In this document: positions 52,576 to 60,711 of the stretch, piece after piece
How the letters are laid out: each line of letters begins with the position of its first letter
How positions within the stretch are numbered: the stretch's first letter is position 1
Assembly: GCA_964392365.1 (NCBI GenBank)
Contig: CAYMPH010000008.1
Span: 1 to 64,000 of the forward strand
DNA from: CAYMPH01 sp964392365
GTDB taxonomy: Bacteria; Spirochaetota; UBA4802; UBA5550
DNA: 64,000 bases
Reading direction: 5' to 3'
Notes under the pieces: model-generated
Databases searched by the model: none
The model's input: the letters and a program-made list of their open reading frames with translations, nothing else
What the model was told of the DNA's origin: nothing
Made by a program: the position numbers and the translations under genes

Positions 52576-54951
52576 TTAAGCTTTTATTTGCATTGATGTG
52601 AATGAACGAATAACAAAGAAAACTGCTATTGCAAAAAATACACATGTTGCAACAATCTTAATGTGTGGAGGTAATTCAAGTGCAAGTTCAAGAGCGAGAA
52701 GTCCGAAAAGTGTTGAGAATTTAATAATCGGATTCAGAGCAACTGAAGATGTATCTTTGAATGGGTCTCCAACTGTATCGCCGATAACTGCAGCTTTATG
52801 CAGTTCAGTTCCTTTTTCTTTCATATCAACTTCAACAACTTTCTTGGCATTGTCCCATGCTCCACCTGCATTTGCAAGATAGATTGCCTGGAAAAGACCG
52901 AATATTGCTATAGAAATCAGATATCCAATGAAGAAGAAAGGCTCAAGATTAGCAAAAGCCAGTGTGCTCATGAAGATAACGATAAAAATATTTATCATAC
53001 CTTTCTGTGCATACTGTGTACAAATCTCAACAACCTTCTTGCTGTCTTCAGTTGAAGCTTTTGTAACTGAGTTGTCAAGTTTCATGTTTGCCTTGATGAA
53101 TTCAACAGCTTTGTAAGCACCGCTTGTTACAGCGTGGTTTGCAGCACCTGTGAACCAGAATACTACAGCTCCACCAGCCATAAGACCGAGCAGGAATGGA
53201 GGATAAAGAATTGAAAGTTTATCTATATTCTGTGTAAGGTTGTTTGTAAGCAGAACTATAATTGAGAAAACCATGGTTGTTGCACCAGTTACAGCAGTTC
53301 CAATAAGTACAGGTTTTGCTGTTGCTTTAAAAGTGTTACCAGCTCCATCGTTTGCTTCGAGATTATGTTTTGAAACATCAAAATTCGGCTCAAATCCGAA
53401 ATCTTTTTTGATTTCAGCTTTAATATTAGGAACGCTTTCAATAAGAGAAAGTTCATATACTGACTGAGCATTATCTGTTACTGGACCGTATGAATCAACA
53501 GCAATTGTAACAGGACCCATTCCAAGAAAACCAAAAGCAACAAGACCAAAAGAGAATACTGCTGGAGCTACCATAAGAGCACTAAGCCCCAATGTGCTTA
53601 TAGAATAAGCTATTCCCATAAGAATCATTATTGCCATTCCAAGGAAGTATGAACTGAAATTACCAGCTGTTAGACCGGCAAGTATGTTAAGTGAAGCTCC
53701 GCCGTGTTTAGATGAATTAACAACGTTTTTAACAAAAATACTGTTTGTTGAAGTGAAAAATTTAACAAGTTCAGGTATAACAGCACCTGCAATTGTTCCG
53801 CATGAAATGATTATAGAAAGTTTCCACCATAGAGTTCCATCACCAAGTTCAGGAATCATGAAAGCGGAAATGAAGAATGTAACGCCTATAGAAACAAATG
53901 AAGTAATCCAAACAAGAGATGTTAAAGGATGTTCGAAATTCATTTTGTCTACTTTACCATACAAAGCTTTTGCTATTAATGAGTTAACTGCATATGAGAA
54001 TAAGCTTGTTAGAAGCATTGCAAGTCTCATTACGAAAATCCATACAAGAAGTTTAACCTGAATAATTGGATCTTTAACTGCAAGAAGGATGAAAGAAATA
54101 AGAGCAACACCAGTTACTCCATAAGTTTCAAAACCGTCTGCTGTTGGTCCTACAGAGTCTCCTGCATTGTCTCCAGTACAGTCTGCAATAACGCCAGGGT
54201 TTCTTGCATCGTCTTCTTTAATATCAAAAACGATTTTCATCAGGTCAGATCCGATGTCTGCAATTTTAGTAAAGATTCCTCCGGCAATCCTTAGAACAGA
54301 AGCTCCAAGAGATTCACCTATTGCAAATCCTATAAAACATGCACCTGCAAGTTTTGAAGGTATGAAAACAAGGATGATGAGCATCATAAGAAGCTCAACG
54401 CTTATTAGAAGCATACCAATACTGATACCTGATCTTAAAGGAATTGCATAAACCGGAAAAGGTTTTCCAGTTAAGCTTGCGAAAGCTGTTCTTGAGTTTG
54501 CAAAAGTATTGATTCTCATTCCAAACCATGCAACTCCGTAGCTTCCGAGGATACCAACAATACTGCTTATAACAATAATTGATACATCAAAAGTTGACAT
54601 GTGTCTCAGAAATCCAAAATAAACAATAATGACACCAGCAAGAAGACCTTCAAGCATGAGAATGAATTTTCCCTGTGTTACAAGATAGGTCTTGCAGGTT
54701 TCATAAATCAGTTCTGAAATTTCTTTCATGGATTTATGAACTGGCAGGTTCTTAATGCTGATAAACTGCATGAACCCGAAAAGAAGACCAAGGACACATA
54801 AACCAATTCCCCAGATGAGAATTGTGTTTCCTGGAATGCCGAAAAAAGATACAGAACCTAAATCAGGAACTATAAGATCGGCTTCTGAAGCAAAAATGGC
54901 TGAAGCTGAAAATATTCCAACAACAGTCAGTAAAATTTTTTTTAAAACCAT
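52576..54951 (-). CDS. hppA: Membrane-bound ion-translocating pyrophosphatase
   Basis: mPPases couple hydrolysis of pyrophosphate to Na+ or H+ export. The 791 residues include a signal-like first helix, about 16 membrane segments and the catalytic aspartate sets: EDDARNPGVIADCTGDNAGD near residues 243-262 and GDTVGDPFKDTSSVALNP near the C-terminus. The loop normally reading G-A-D-L-V-G-K-V-E is here DIGSDLMKIVFDI, and the next stretch SVGPTADGFETYG also deviates. At the K+-dependence site the sequence is GNTFKATAK; lysine there is the mark of K+-independent enzymes. The exported ion cannot be read reliably. AAGGAG precedes the ATG. It follows the Fe-S oxidoreductase gene on the same strand. 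Confidence 0.92.
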   Translation of the reverse strand: MVLKKILLTVVGIFSASAIFASEADLIVPDLGSVSFFGIPGNTILIWGIGLCVLGLLFGFMQFISIKNLPVHKSMKEISELIYETCKTYLVTQGKFILMLEGLLAGVIIVYFGFLRHMSTFDVSIIVISSIVGILGSYGVAWFGMRINTFANSRTAFASLTGKPFPVYAIPLRSGISIGMLLISVELLMMLIILVFIPSKLAGACFIGFAIGESLGASVLRIAGGIFTKIADIGSDLMKIVFDIKEDDARNPGVIADCTGDNAGDSVGPTADGFETYGVTGVALISFILLAVKDPIIQVKLLVWIFVMRLAMLLTSLFSYAVNSLIAKALYGKVDKMNFEHPLTSLVWITSFVSIGVTFFISAFMIPELGDGTLWWKLSIIISCGTIAGAVIPELVKFFTSTNSIFVKNVVNSSKHGGASLNILAGLTAGNFSSYFLGMAIMILMGIAYSISTLGLSALMVAPAVFSFGLVAFGFLGMGPVTIAVDSYGPVTDNAQSVYELSLIESVPNIKAEIKKDFGFEPNFDVSKHNLEANDGAGNTFKATAKPVLIGTAVTGATTMVFSIIVLLTNNLTQNIDKLSILYPPFLLGLMAGGAVVFWFTGAANHAVTSGAYKAVEFIKANMKLDNSVTKASTEDSKKVVEICTQYAQKGMINIFIVIFMSTLAFANLEPFFFIGYLISIAIFGLFQAIYLANAGGAWDNAKKVVEVDMKEKGTELHKAAVIGDTVGDPFKDTSSVALNPIIKFSTLFGLLALELALELPPHIKIVATCVFFAIAVFFVIRSFTSMQIKA

Positions 54952-54982
54952 CAGTTACTCCTTTATACATATTTTATTTTTT

Positions 54983-55006
54983 GAGAGCCGGATTTCTCCG
55001 GCTCTC
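54983..55006 (-). other. GC-rich hairpin between Fe-S oxidoreductase and pyrophosphatase genes
   Basis: GAGAGCCGGA pairs with TCCGGCTCTC around TTTC, 16 bases after the upstream stop and 31 bases before the hppA ATG. No T-run follows on the minus strand, so it may be an mRNA processing or stability element between two operon genes instead of a terminator. Confidence 0.5.
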
Positions 55007-55021
55007 GTGTGCGCAATTTTT

Positions 55022-57145
55022 TTACTTTTCCATTGAATTATTAACAAGTTCAGCTAAATCGAGAACTGTTAAATTCGGCAAATCAAGTTCATTAGCTCCG
55101 TCTGAAAGCATTGTGAGACAGAATGGACATGCTGTTCCAACTGTACTTGCTCCGGTTGCATTAGCATCTTTTGTTCTGAACTGGTTTACCCTTGATCCGA
55201 GATGCTCCTCAATCCACATTCTGCTTCCGCCCGCTCCGCAGCAGAAACTTGTATCATGATTTCTGCTCATTTCAACAAGATTTGATCCCGGTATTGCTTT
55301 TATTATTGAACGTGGAGCATCGTATATTTCGTTATATCTTCCTAGGAAGCATGAATCGTGATATGTAATTTTATCTTTAAGAGCTTCTTTCAGTTTGATT
55401 TTTCCTGATTTAATGAGTTCAGAAATAACCTCTGTATGGTGATAAATTTCAATATCATAAGAGAAAGGTTTACCTTCAGAATCAGTTCCAAGCGGTGCAA
55501 ATTTTTTGTATTCTTTCTTTAGAACATTATAACCGTGAGGACAAGTTGTGATTATTTTTTTAATTCCGTAAGTTTTAAAAACTTCAAGATTCTGAGTAGC
55601 AAGAGTATGGAAAAGATATTCATTTCCAGCTCTTAAAGCAGAATCTCCGCAGCAGGTTTCCTCGCTTCCGAGAATTCCGACTTTAACACCAGCTTTTTTC
55701 AATATTGTTAAAAGAGCTATTGCAACCTTCTGATTTCGTTTGTCATATGATGCTGAACAGCCTACAAAATAAACATAATCTACATTTGGATCTTCAGCAA
55801 GAGTTTTAACTCCAAGCTCTTCAGGAACCCAAGCTCCTCTTTCAGAAAAACCGAAACCGTAAGGATTGAAATTGCTTTCCATCTTTGTGAATGTTGCCTG
55901 AAGTTCTGCAGCCATCTCGCCTTCCATCAGAACTTTATGCTGTCTCATTCCAAGCATTTTAGGAACATGTTCAATATTAACAGGGCAGGCTTCCATACAG
56001 GCACCGCAGTTTGTACATGACCAGAATTCATCCGGCTGAACAGATCCGCCGATAAGCTCTGTTGACTCAACTGCAGCAGGATCGGCAGCTGCAAGAAGTT
56101 TAGGTGCGCGTTCTTCAATATTATCTTTTATATCATTGATAAGTTTTTTTGGAGATAATGGTTTTTCAGTAAGATAAGCCGGGCAATTGTCCTGGCATCT
56201 TCCGCATCTTGTACATGCTGCGCTGTCCATCATCTGTTTCCATGTATACTCTTCTATTTTTGAAATGCCGAAAGACTCAGCTGTTTCAAAAACTTTAGGA
56301 TCTATAACAGGAAGAGTGTATTTTGTTTTCGGACTTTCATTATCGAGATTCATGAAATATACATTAAGGAAACCAACGAAAATGTGTCCAAGTTTATTGG
56401 AAGCAATCAGTCCTATAAAAGTGAATGACATTATCATGTGCACCCACCAGTTCATATAATGAAGTTTTTTAAGGAAAGAAATTTCAACACCTTTAAAAAC
56501 ATGTGAATATGCATAACCTACAAATGACCAGATTTCGAATTCAGGTATTCCGGTAATTGCTATTCTAAGAGATTCATTTGTGAAGCCTGTTAATACGATA
56601 AGAAGTATCAGGCATAGTGCAAATAAGTCAGTAGGCTGATTATCAAGTCTTTTCGGTGCCAATATATATCTTCTGAAAATAGCCATTGCAACTCCGAAAA
56701 GAACTACTAAGCCAAACAGCTCACCGAATAATGACCAGATGAGATAAAAATTACCTGATATAAAATGATAATGGAAGAAAAGACCTGTGAAGTCTTCCTG
56801 AACAACAATTACCATTGTTACAATGAAAAGCCCGACAAATCCGAAGAAAAAGCTTGCGTGCATAATACCGCCGTAGCCTTCTTTAAAAATTTTTGCCTGG
56901 AACATTACATACTTAACCACTGCAATTATTCTTGCAACAGGTCTGTCGGTTCTGATTTCAGGTTTTCCGAGTTTCCAGATTTTAACTCTTTGAATAATTG
57001 TGTAGACTAAATATGCAACAGCAGCAGCGGCAAAAAGATATATGCCCCATCGCATGAATCCTGCAGGTCCGCCAACGTTGAAATAAAATTCCCTTGTAAC
57101 ATGTTTTACAGAAATACCATAAGAATCGGCTAGTCCTATTATCAT
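55022..57145 (-). CDS. Membrane heterodisulfide-reductase-like Fe-S oxidoreductase (EMO-type)
   Basis: The 707 residues join a nitrate-reductase-gamma-like cytochrome b domain (about six membrane helices, residues 20-270, several intramembrane histidines) to two 4Fe-4S motifs (CTRCGRCQDNCP near 311, CTNCGACMEACP near 380). Two CCG domains follow (ETCCGDSAL near 497; CPHGYNV; FCCGAGGSRMW near 637). This fusion is the layout of ETF:(methyl)menaquinone oxidoreductases (EMO, DUF224 type), which move electrons from acyl-CoA dehydrogenases via ETF to quinone. The acyl-CoA dehydrogenase at 36957 fits that role. GGAGG precedes the ATG. Other electron donors, such as lactate or Hdr-linked carriers, remain possible. 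Confidence 0.86.
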   Translation of the reverse strand: MIIGLADSYGISVKHVTREFYFNVGGPAGFMRWGIYLFAAAAVAYLVYTIIQRVKIWKLGKPEIRTDRPVARIIAVVKYVMFQAKIFKEGYGGIMHASFFFGFVGLFIVTMVIVVQEDFTGLFFHYHFISGNFYLIWSLFGELFGLVVLFGVAMAIFRRYILAPKRLDNQPTDLFALCLILLIVLTGFTNESLRIAITGIPEFEIWSFVGYAYSHVFKGVEISFLKKLHYMNWWVHMIMSFTFIGLIASNKLGHIFVGFLNVYFMNLDNESPKTKYTLPVIDPKVFETAESFGISKIEEYTWKQMMDSAACTRCGRCQDNCPAYLTEKPLSPKKLINDIKDNIEERAPKLLAAADPAAVESTELIGGSVQPDEFWSCTNCGACMEACPVNIEHVPKMLGMRQHKVLMEGEMAAELQATFTKMESNFNPYGFGFSERGAWVPEELGVKTLAEDPNVDYVYFVGCSASYDKRNQKVAIALLTILKKAGVKVGILGSEETCCGDSALRAGNEYLFHTLATQNLEVFKTYGIKKIITTCPHGYNVLKKEYKKFAPLGTDSEGKPFSYDIEIYHHTEVISELIKSGKIKLKEALKDKITYHDSCFLGRYNEIYDAPRSIIKAIPGSNLVEMSRNHDTSFCCGAGGSRMWIEEHLGSRVNQFRTKDANATGASTVGTACPFCLTMLSDGANELDLPNLTVLDLAELVNNSMEK

Positions 57146-57276
57146 TATTTCCTCCAGAATTTTGTATTATAAAAGGAAATAGAAAATATTTCCCTTAAAG
57201 TGCAGTGCAAAAAATATAGCCAGTGATTACCATTTTTAATTAAATGATTCATCATGTTTATTCGAAGCTCCCTTGA

Positions 57277-57295
57277 CTGAAAAAATATTTTTCAG
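57277..57295. promoter_or_regulatory. CTGAAAAA-ATA-TTTTTCAG palindrome in divergent intergenic region
   Basis: Perfect 8-base arms around ATA lie in the 336-base region between the Fe-S oxidoreductase gene (minus) and metX (plus). It may be an operator or a small terminator. Apart from it and the candidate metX promoter, the region is AT-rich, and I see no S-adenosylmethionine riboswitch. Confidence 0.35.
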
Positions 57296-57389
57296 CAATC
57301 AAAAACACAGCCAAACTATTGCCTTTAAATGTGATGTCAACATTAATTTTTATATACGCATATTTTTGTTTTTTCCCATAAATTATTTA

Positions 57390-57419
57390 TTGACACTCAG
57401 CTCCAACACGTAACATAAA
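57390..57419 (+). promoter_or_regulatory. Candidate metX promoter
   Basis: A perfect TTGACA (57390-57395) is followed after 18 bases by CATAAA (57414-57419), four of six matches to the -10 consensus, 63 bases before the metX start. Confidence 0.45.
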
Positions 57420-57481
57420 ATTGAATTCATTGCTTATTTTTATACTTGCACACATATAGCAATGATAATGGTGGTATTATT

Positions 57482-58642
57482 ATGGAAGAATTTAAAATCC
57501 CGGATGATTCGGTCGGTATAGTAAATCCTCAGGAATTTGTTTTTGCAGAACCTCCTGATTATATGAAGCTTCTAAGCGGGGAAAAGCTCGGACCTGTTAC
57601 GATTGAATATGAAACTTACGGCACATTAAACGAAACAAAGGATAATGCAGTACTTATTCTGCATGCTCTTTCCGGCACTGCTCATGCTGCAGGCTATAAA
57701 ACATCTTCGGATAAATATCCTGGATGGTGGGATATTTATATCGGTCCTGGAAAAGCTTTTGATACCAATCAATATTTTATAATCTGCTCAAACGTAATTG
57801 GCGGATGCAACGGATCAACAGGCCCTTCTTCAATCAATCCGGAAACCGGCCAGCCGTATGGACTTTCTTTTCCTATGGTTACAATAATGGATATGGTAAC
57901 TGCCCAGTATCATCTGATAAAACACCTCGGCATTAAAAAACTGTTAAGTGTTGCAGGCGGTTCAATGGGGGGAATGCAGGCTCTTAAATGGGCTGTAATG
58001 TATCCTGATATGGTTGAGTCTGTTATTGCGATTGCGTCTTCCGCTTCAATATCTGCACAGGGAATTGCATTTAACGAGGTGGGCAGGCAGGCGATATTCA
58101 ATGACCCGAAGTGGAATGGCGGAAACTATTACGGCAAAGGTGCTCCGGATGCCGGGCTTTCACTAGCGCGGATGATAGGGCACATTACCTATATGAGCGA
58201 AAAAATCATGCACGAGAAGTTCGGCAGAAATTTTCGTGAGTCCGGACTGTCGGATTATGATTTTACAAGGGAGTTTGCAGTAGAATCATACCTCCATAAT
58301 CAGGGAATAAAATTTGTAGACAGATTTGACGCAAATTCATATTTGTACATAACAAGGGCGATTGATTTTTTTGATCTTGTTAAGGATTACGGAAGTCTTG
58401 TTGATGCGTTTGAAAAAGCGTCTGCGAATTTTCTGATTGTCAGTTTTTCCAGTGACTGGCTTTATCCGAATGCAATGTCCAAGGAAATTGTTCAGGCTTT
58501 GAGAATTACCGGGAAGAATGTTGTTTACGCGGATATTATTACAGATAAAGGTCACGATGCGTTTCTTCTTCCGAATAATGTTTTAGAAAAGAATATATCC
58601 AATTTCCTCAAAAGAGAGTTTGAAAAAATATACGATGAATAG
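57482..58642 (+). CDS. metX: Homoserine O-acetyltransferase
   Basis: MetX acetylates (or succinylates) homoserine at the start of methionine synthesis. The 386-residue alpha/beta hydrolase has the nucleophile elbow GGSMGGMQALKWAVMYP, the early HALSGTAHAAG oxyanion region, the aspartate of SFSSDWLYP and the catalytic histidine in DKGHDAFLLP. The ATG at 57482 was chosen because GGTGG lies just upstream; the longer frame from TTG 57446 adds 12 residues without a ribosome-binding site. The next gene, metW, overlaps by eight bases. Methionine synthesis would also use the 5-methyl-THF made by the metF product. Confidence 0.95.
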   Translation: MEEFKIPDDSVGIVNPQEFVFAEPPDYMKLLSGEKLGPVTIEYETYGTLNETKDNAVLILHALSGTAHAAGYKTSSDKYPGWWDIYIGPGKAFDTNQYFIICSNVIGGCNGSTGPSSINPETGQPYGLSFPMVTIMDMVTAQYHLIKHLGIKKLLSVAGGSMGGMQALKWAVMYPDMVESVIAIASSASISAQGIAFNEVGRQAIFNDPKWNGGNYYGKGAPDAGLSLARMIGHITYMSEKIMHEKFGRNFRESGLSDYDFTREFAVESYLHNQGIKFVDRFDANSYLYITRAIDFFDLVKDYGSLVDAFEKASANFLIVSFSSDWLYPNAMSKEIVQALRITGKNVVYADIITDKGHDAFLLPNNVLEKNISNFLKREFEKIYDE

Positions 58643-59270
58643 CCACATATACGCAGGTTATGATCTTGTTATAGATGTTGTTCCTGTGGGATCAAGGGTT
58701 CTTGACCTGGGCTGCGGTACTGGTGAACTTTTACTGAAGCTGCAGAAAGAGAAAAAAGTAAAAGGTTTCGGTGTAGAGATTTCTGAAGACGGTGTGAGTT
58801 CATGCGTTGAAAAGGGTCTTTACTGCTACCACGGAGATATAGATGAAGGTCTTGAGGATTACAAGGATAATTCCTTTGACTGTGTTATTTTAAATCAGAC
58901 TATTCAAAATACCAAACACCCTGATTATGTTATGAATGAAATAATGCGCATCTGCAAACTTGCTATAGTTTCCTTTCCAAATTTTGCATTTTTAAAAACG
59001 CGCTTTGAGTTTCTTATGACAGGCTCAATGCCGAAAAACGAACTTCTTCCATATGAGTGGTATGAATCCCCTAATATTCACCTCCTTACAATAAAAGATT
59101 TCATTGAACTGTGTGAAATAAAAAAATATCCGATTAAAAAAGAAGCTCATTTCGCTATAACATCTTCAGGCAAAACAGTTGTATTGAAAATCCTGCCGAA
59201 TATTTTCGCGCAGTACGGATTTTTTGTTCTGGACGGCGAAGCTTATACCAAAATAAAAAATAATTCTTAA
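58635..59270 (+). CDS. metW: MetW, methyltransferase-fold partner of MetX
   Basis: The 211-residue protein has a class I SAM-methyltransferase fold with motif I VLDLGCGTGELLLKLQ and the MetW-specific NQTIQNTKHPDYVMNEIMRI and IVSFPNFAFLKTRFEFLMTG segments. MetW pairs with MetX in many bacteria and is needed for full homoserine acetyltransferase activity. The ATG at 58635 lies inside the last codons of metX (8-base overlap); an earlier in-frame TTG at 58620 is less likely. Confidence 0.94.
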   Translation: MNSHIYAGYDLVIDVVPVGSRVLDLGCGTGELLLKLQKEKKVKGFGVEISEDGVSSCVEKGLYCYHGDIDEGLEDYKDNSFDCVILNQTIQNTKHPDYVMNEIMRICKLAIVSFPNFAFLKTRFEFLMTGSMPKNELLPYEWYESPNIHLLTIKDFIELCEIKKYPIKKEAHFAITSSGKTVVLKILPNIFAQYGFFVLDGEAYTKIKNNS

Positions 59271-59338
59271 TTGGAACCTTTAGCGGCAGAATGAGGTCTA
59301 AACATTTAATGCCGTAATATAATTTAATGGAATTGATA

Positions 59339-60706
59339 ATGCGATTAATTAAGTTTCTGTTTATATTTTTATCAATAAATCTCGCTTCAGTTTTATATTC
59401 CGGAGACAGGCAGTTTGATAACCTGGTAAGATCTGCTACAGGCATATCAGACCAGGATCTTCAGGAAGCGCTTTCGAGTACGGAACTTACCCTATTTGAT
59501 GCATATGCTCTTTCAGTAAGAAATACAGAAACTTTTAAAATGGAATGCGAGAAAACAATTCAGGCTGAAGCGAGAAGGGATCAGGCTATAGGCGGTGTTT
59601 TGCCAAAATTTTCTTTAAAAGGAAATTACGGGTTTCCTAATGCTACAAGTGTTTATTCACCTGCTGGTCAGCATTCAAATATAAACTTATACGGGAAACT
59701 GCCGATATCGACCGGGCTGGATGAATGGACTAAGATAAGTAAAACAAGATCTGAATTAAAATTAACAGAATACGAGCTTAAGTATTATGCAGGGAAATCT
59801 CTTCTGGATCTGACTGCTGTTTTTTATAAAAACATTCAGCTTCAGAAAAGCATAAACAACAGGAAAGAGCTGTTATCTTTATATAATAAAACTCTCGGAG
59901 AACTTCAGAGAAGATATGCAATAGGAAGAAGCAGGGAAAGCGAACAGCTTAGAACAAGATCAGAAATGTATAAAATTGAAGCATCTATCAAATCATTAGA
60001 GAAAGATCTGGCAAGTGCAAGAATATTGCTGACAAATATTATAGACAAGAAAGGTGAATTTAAGCTGGAAGAAGGATTTCCAATTGGAGAACCTGAAATA
60101 TCACAAATGGACATCAGGTCCATTGCAGTTAAACGCTGGGATGTTAAAGCTGCAAAGGAAAATGTTGATGCAGCAAAGGCTAATTTTACAGCTGCATGGG
60201 GCGGGCACATACCAACTGTTTATCTTGAAGGATATTTAAGACTTTATTCCGACTCTGATCCGAGCAACACTTTAACACCTTACGGATCTCTTGGATTTGA
60301 GGTGCCTATTTTTAATGGAGGAATAACAGTTGCCAAAACCAGGGAAGCTGAATCAATATTAAGACAGGCCGATTTAAATTATAAGAAAATTTTAAGAACA
60401 GCCCAGCAGGAGATCACAGATGCTCTCCAGAATTACAAAAATTCTGTTGAAACTGCAAGATCATATAAATTTGCAATGAATACTGTAAAAAAAGATTATT
60501 ATTCAATAATGAATGAGTACAGACTCAATCTTGTTACTATACTTGATGTGCTGACATCAATGTCAAATCTTCAGCTTTCAATGGATGATTTTGAAAAAGC
60601 GGAACTGCAGAACAGAATTGACAGGGTGTGGCTGGGAATTGCTGTAAATGAATTTCCAGGTGTTGGAATTAAAATGCTGAAGAATAAAGAAGTTTCAAAG
60701 GAATAA
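59339..60706 (+). CDS. TolC-family outer-membrane efflux protein
   Basis: The 455-residue precursor has a signal peptide (MRLIKFLFIFLSINLASVLYS) and two OEP-type halves of long alpha-helical coiled coils, each with the usual strand-helix pattern (LTLFDAYALSVRNTETFKM at the start, FEVPIFNGGITVAKTREAES and LLD-like YRLNLVTILDVLTSMSNLQ near the end). These build the trimeric channel that opens RND or ABC pumps to the outside. The ATG at 59339 follows a weak GGA site; the in-frame ATG at 59327 is an alternative. The RND pump gene starts five bases after its stop. Confidence 0.9.
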   Translation: MRLIKFLFIFLSINLASVLYSGDRQFDNLVRSATGISDQDLQEALSSTELTLFDAYALSVRNTETFKMECEKTIQAEARRDQAIGGVLPKFSLKGNYGFPNATSVYSPAGQHSNINLYGKLPISTGLDEWTKISKTRSELKLTEYELKYYAGKSLLDLTAVFYKNIQLQKSINNRKELLSLYNKTLGELQRRYAIGRSRESEQLRTRSEMYKIEASIKSLEKDLASARILLTNIIDKKGEFKLEEGFPIGEPEISQMDIRSIAVKRWDVKAAKENVDAAKANFTAAWGGHIPTVYLEGYLRLYSDSDPSNTLTPYGSLGFEVPIFNGGITVAKTREAESILRQADLNYKKILRTAQQEITDALQNYKNSVETARSYKFAMNTVKKDYYSIMNEYRLNLVTILDVLTSMSNLQLSMDDFEKAELQNRIDRVWLGIAVNEFPGVGIKMLKNKEVSKE

Positions 60707-60711
60707 TAAAA

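Noticed and set aside
54983..55006. Terminator separating the Fe-S oxidoreductase and hppA
   Set aside because: The hairpin is strong but followed by A-rich, not T-rich, sequence on the transcribed strand.
57146..57481. SAM riboswitch upstream of metX
   Set aside because: No conserved riboswitch core is visible and only 63 bases lie between the likely promoter and the start codon.
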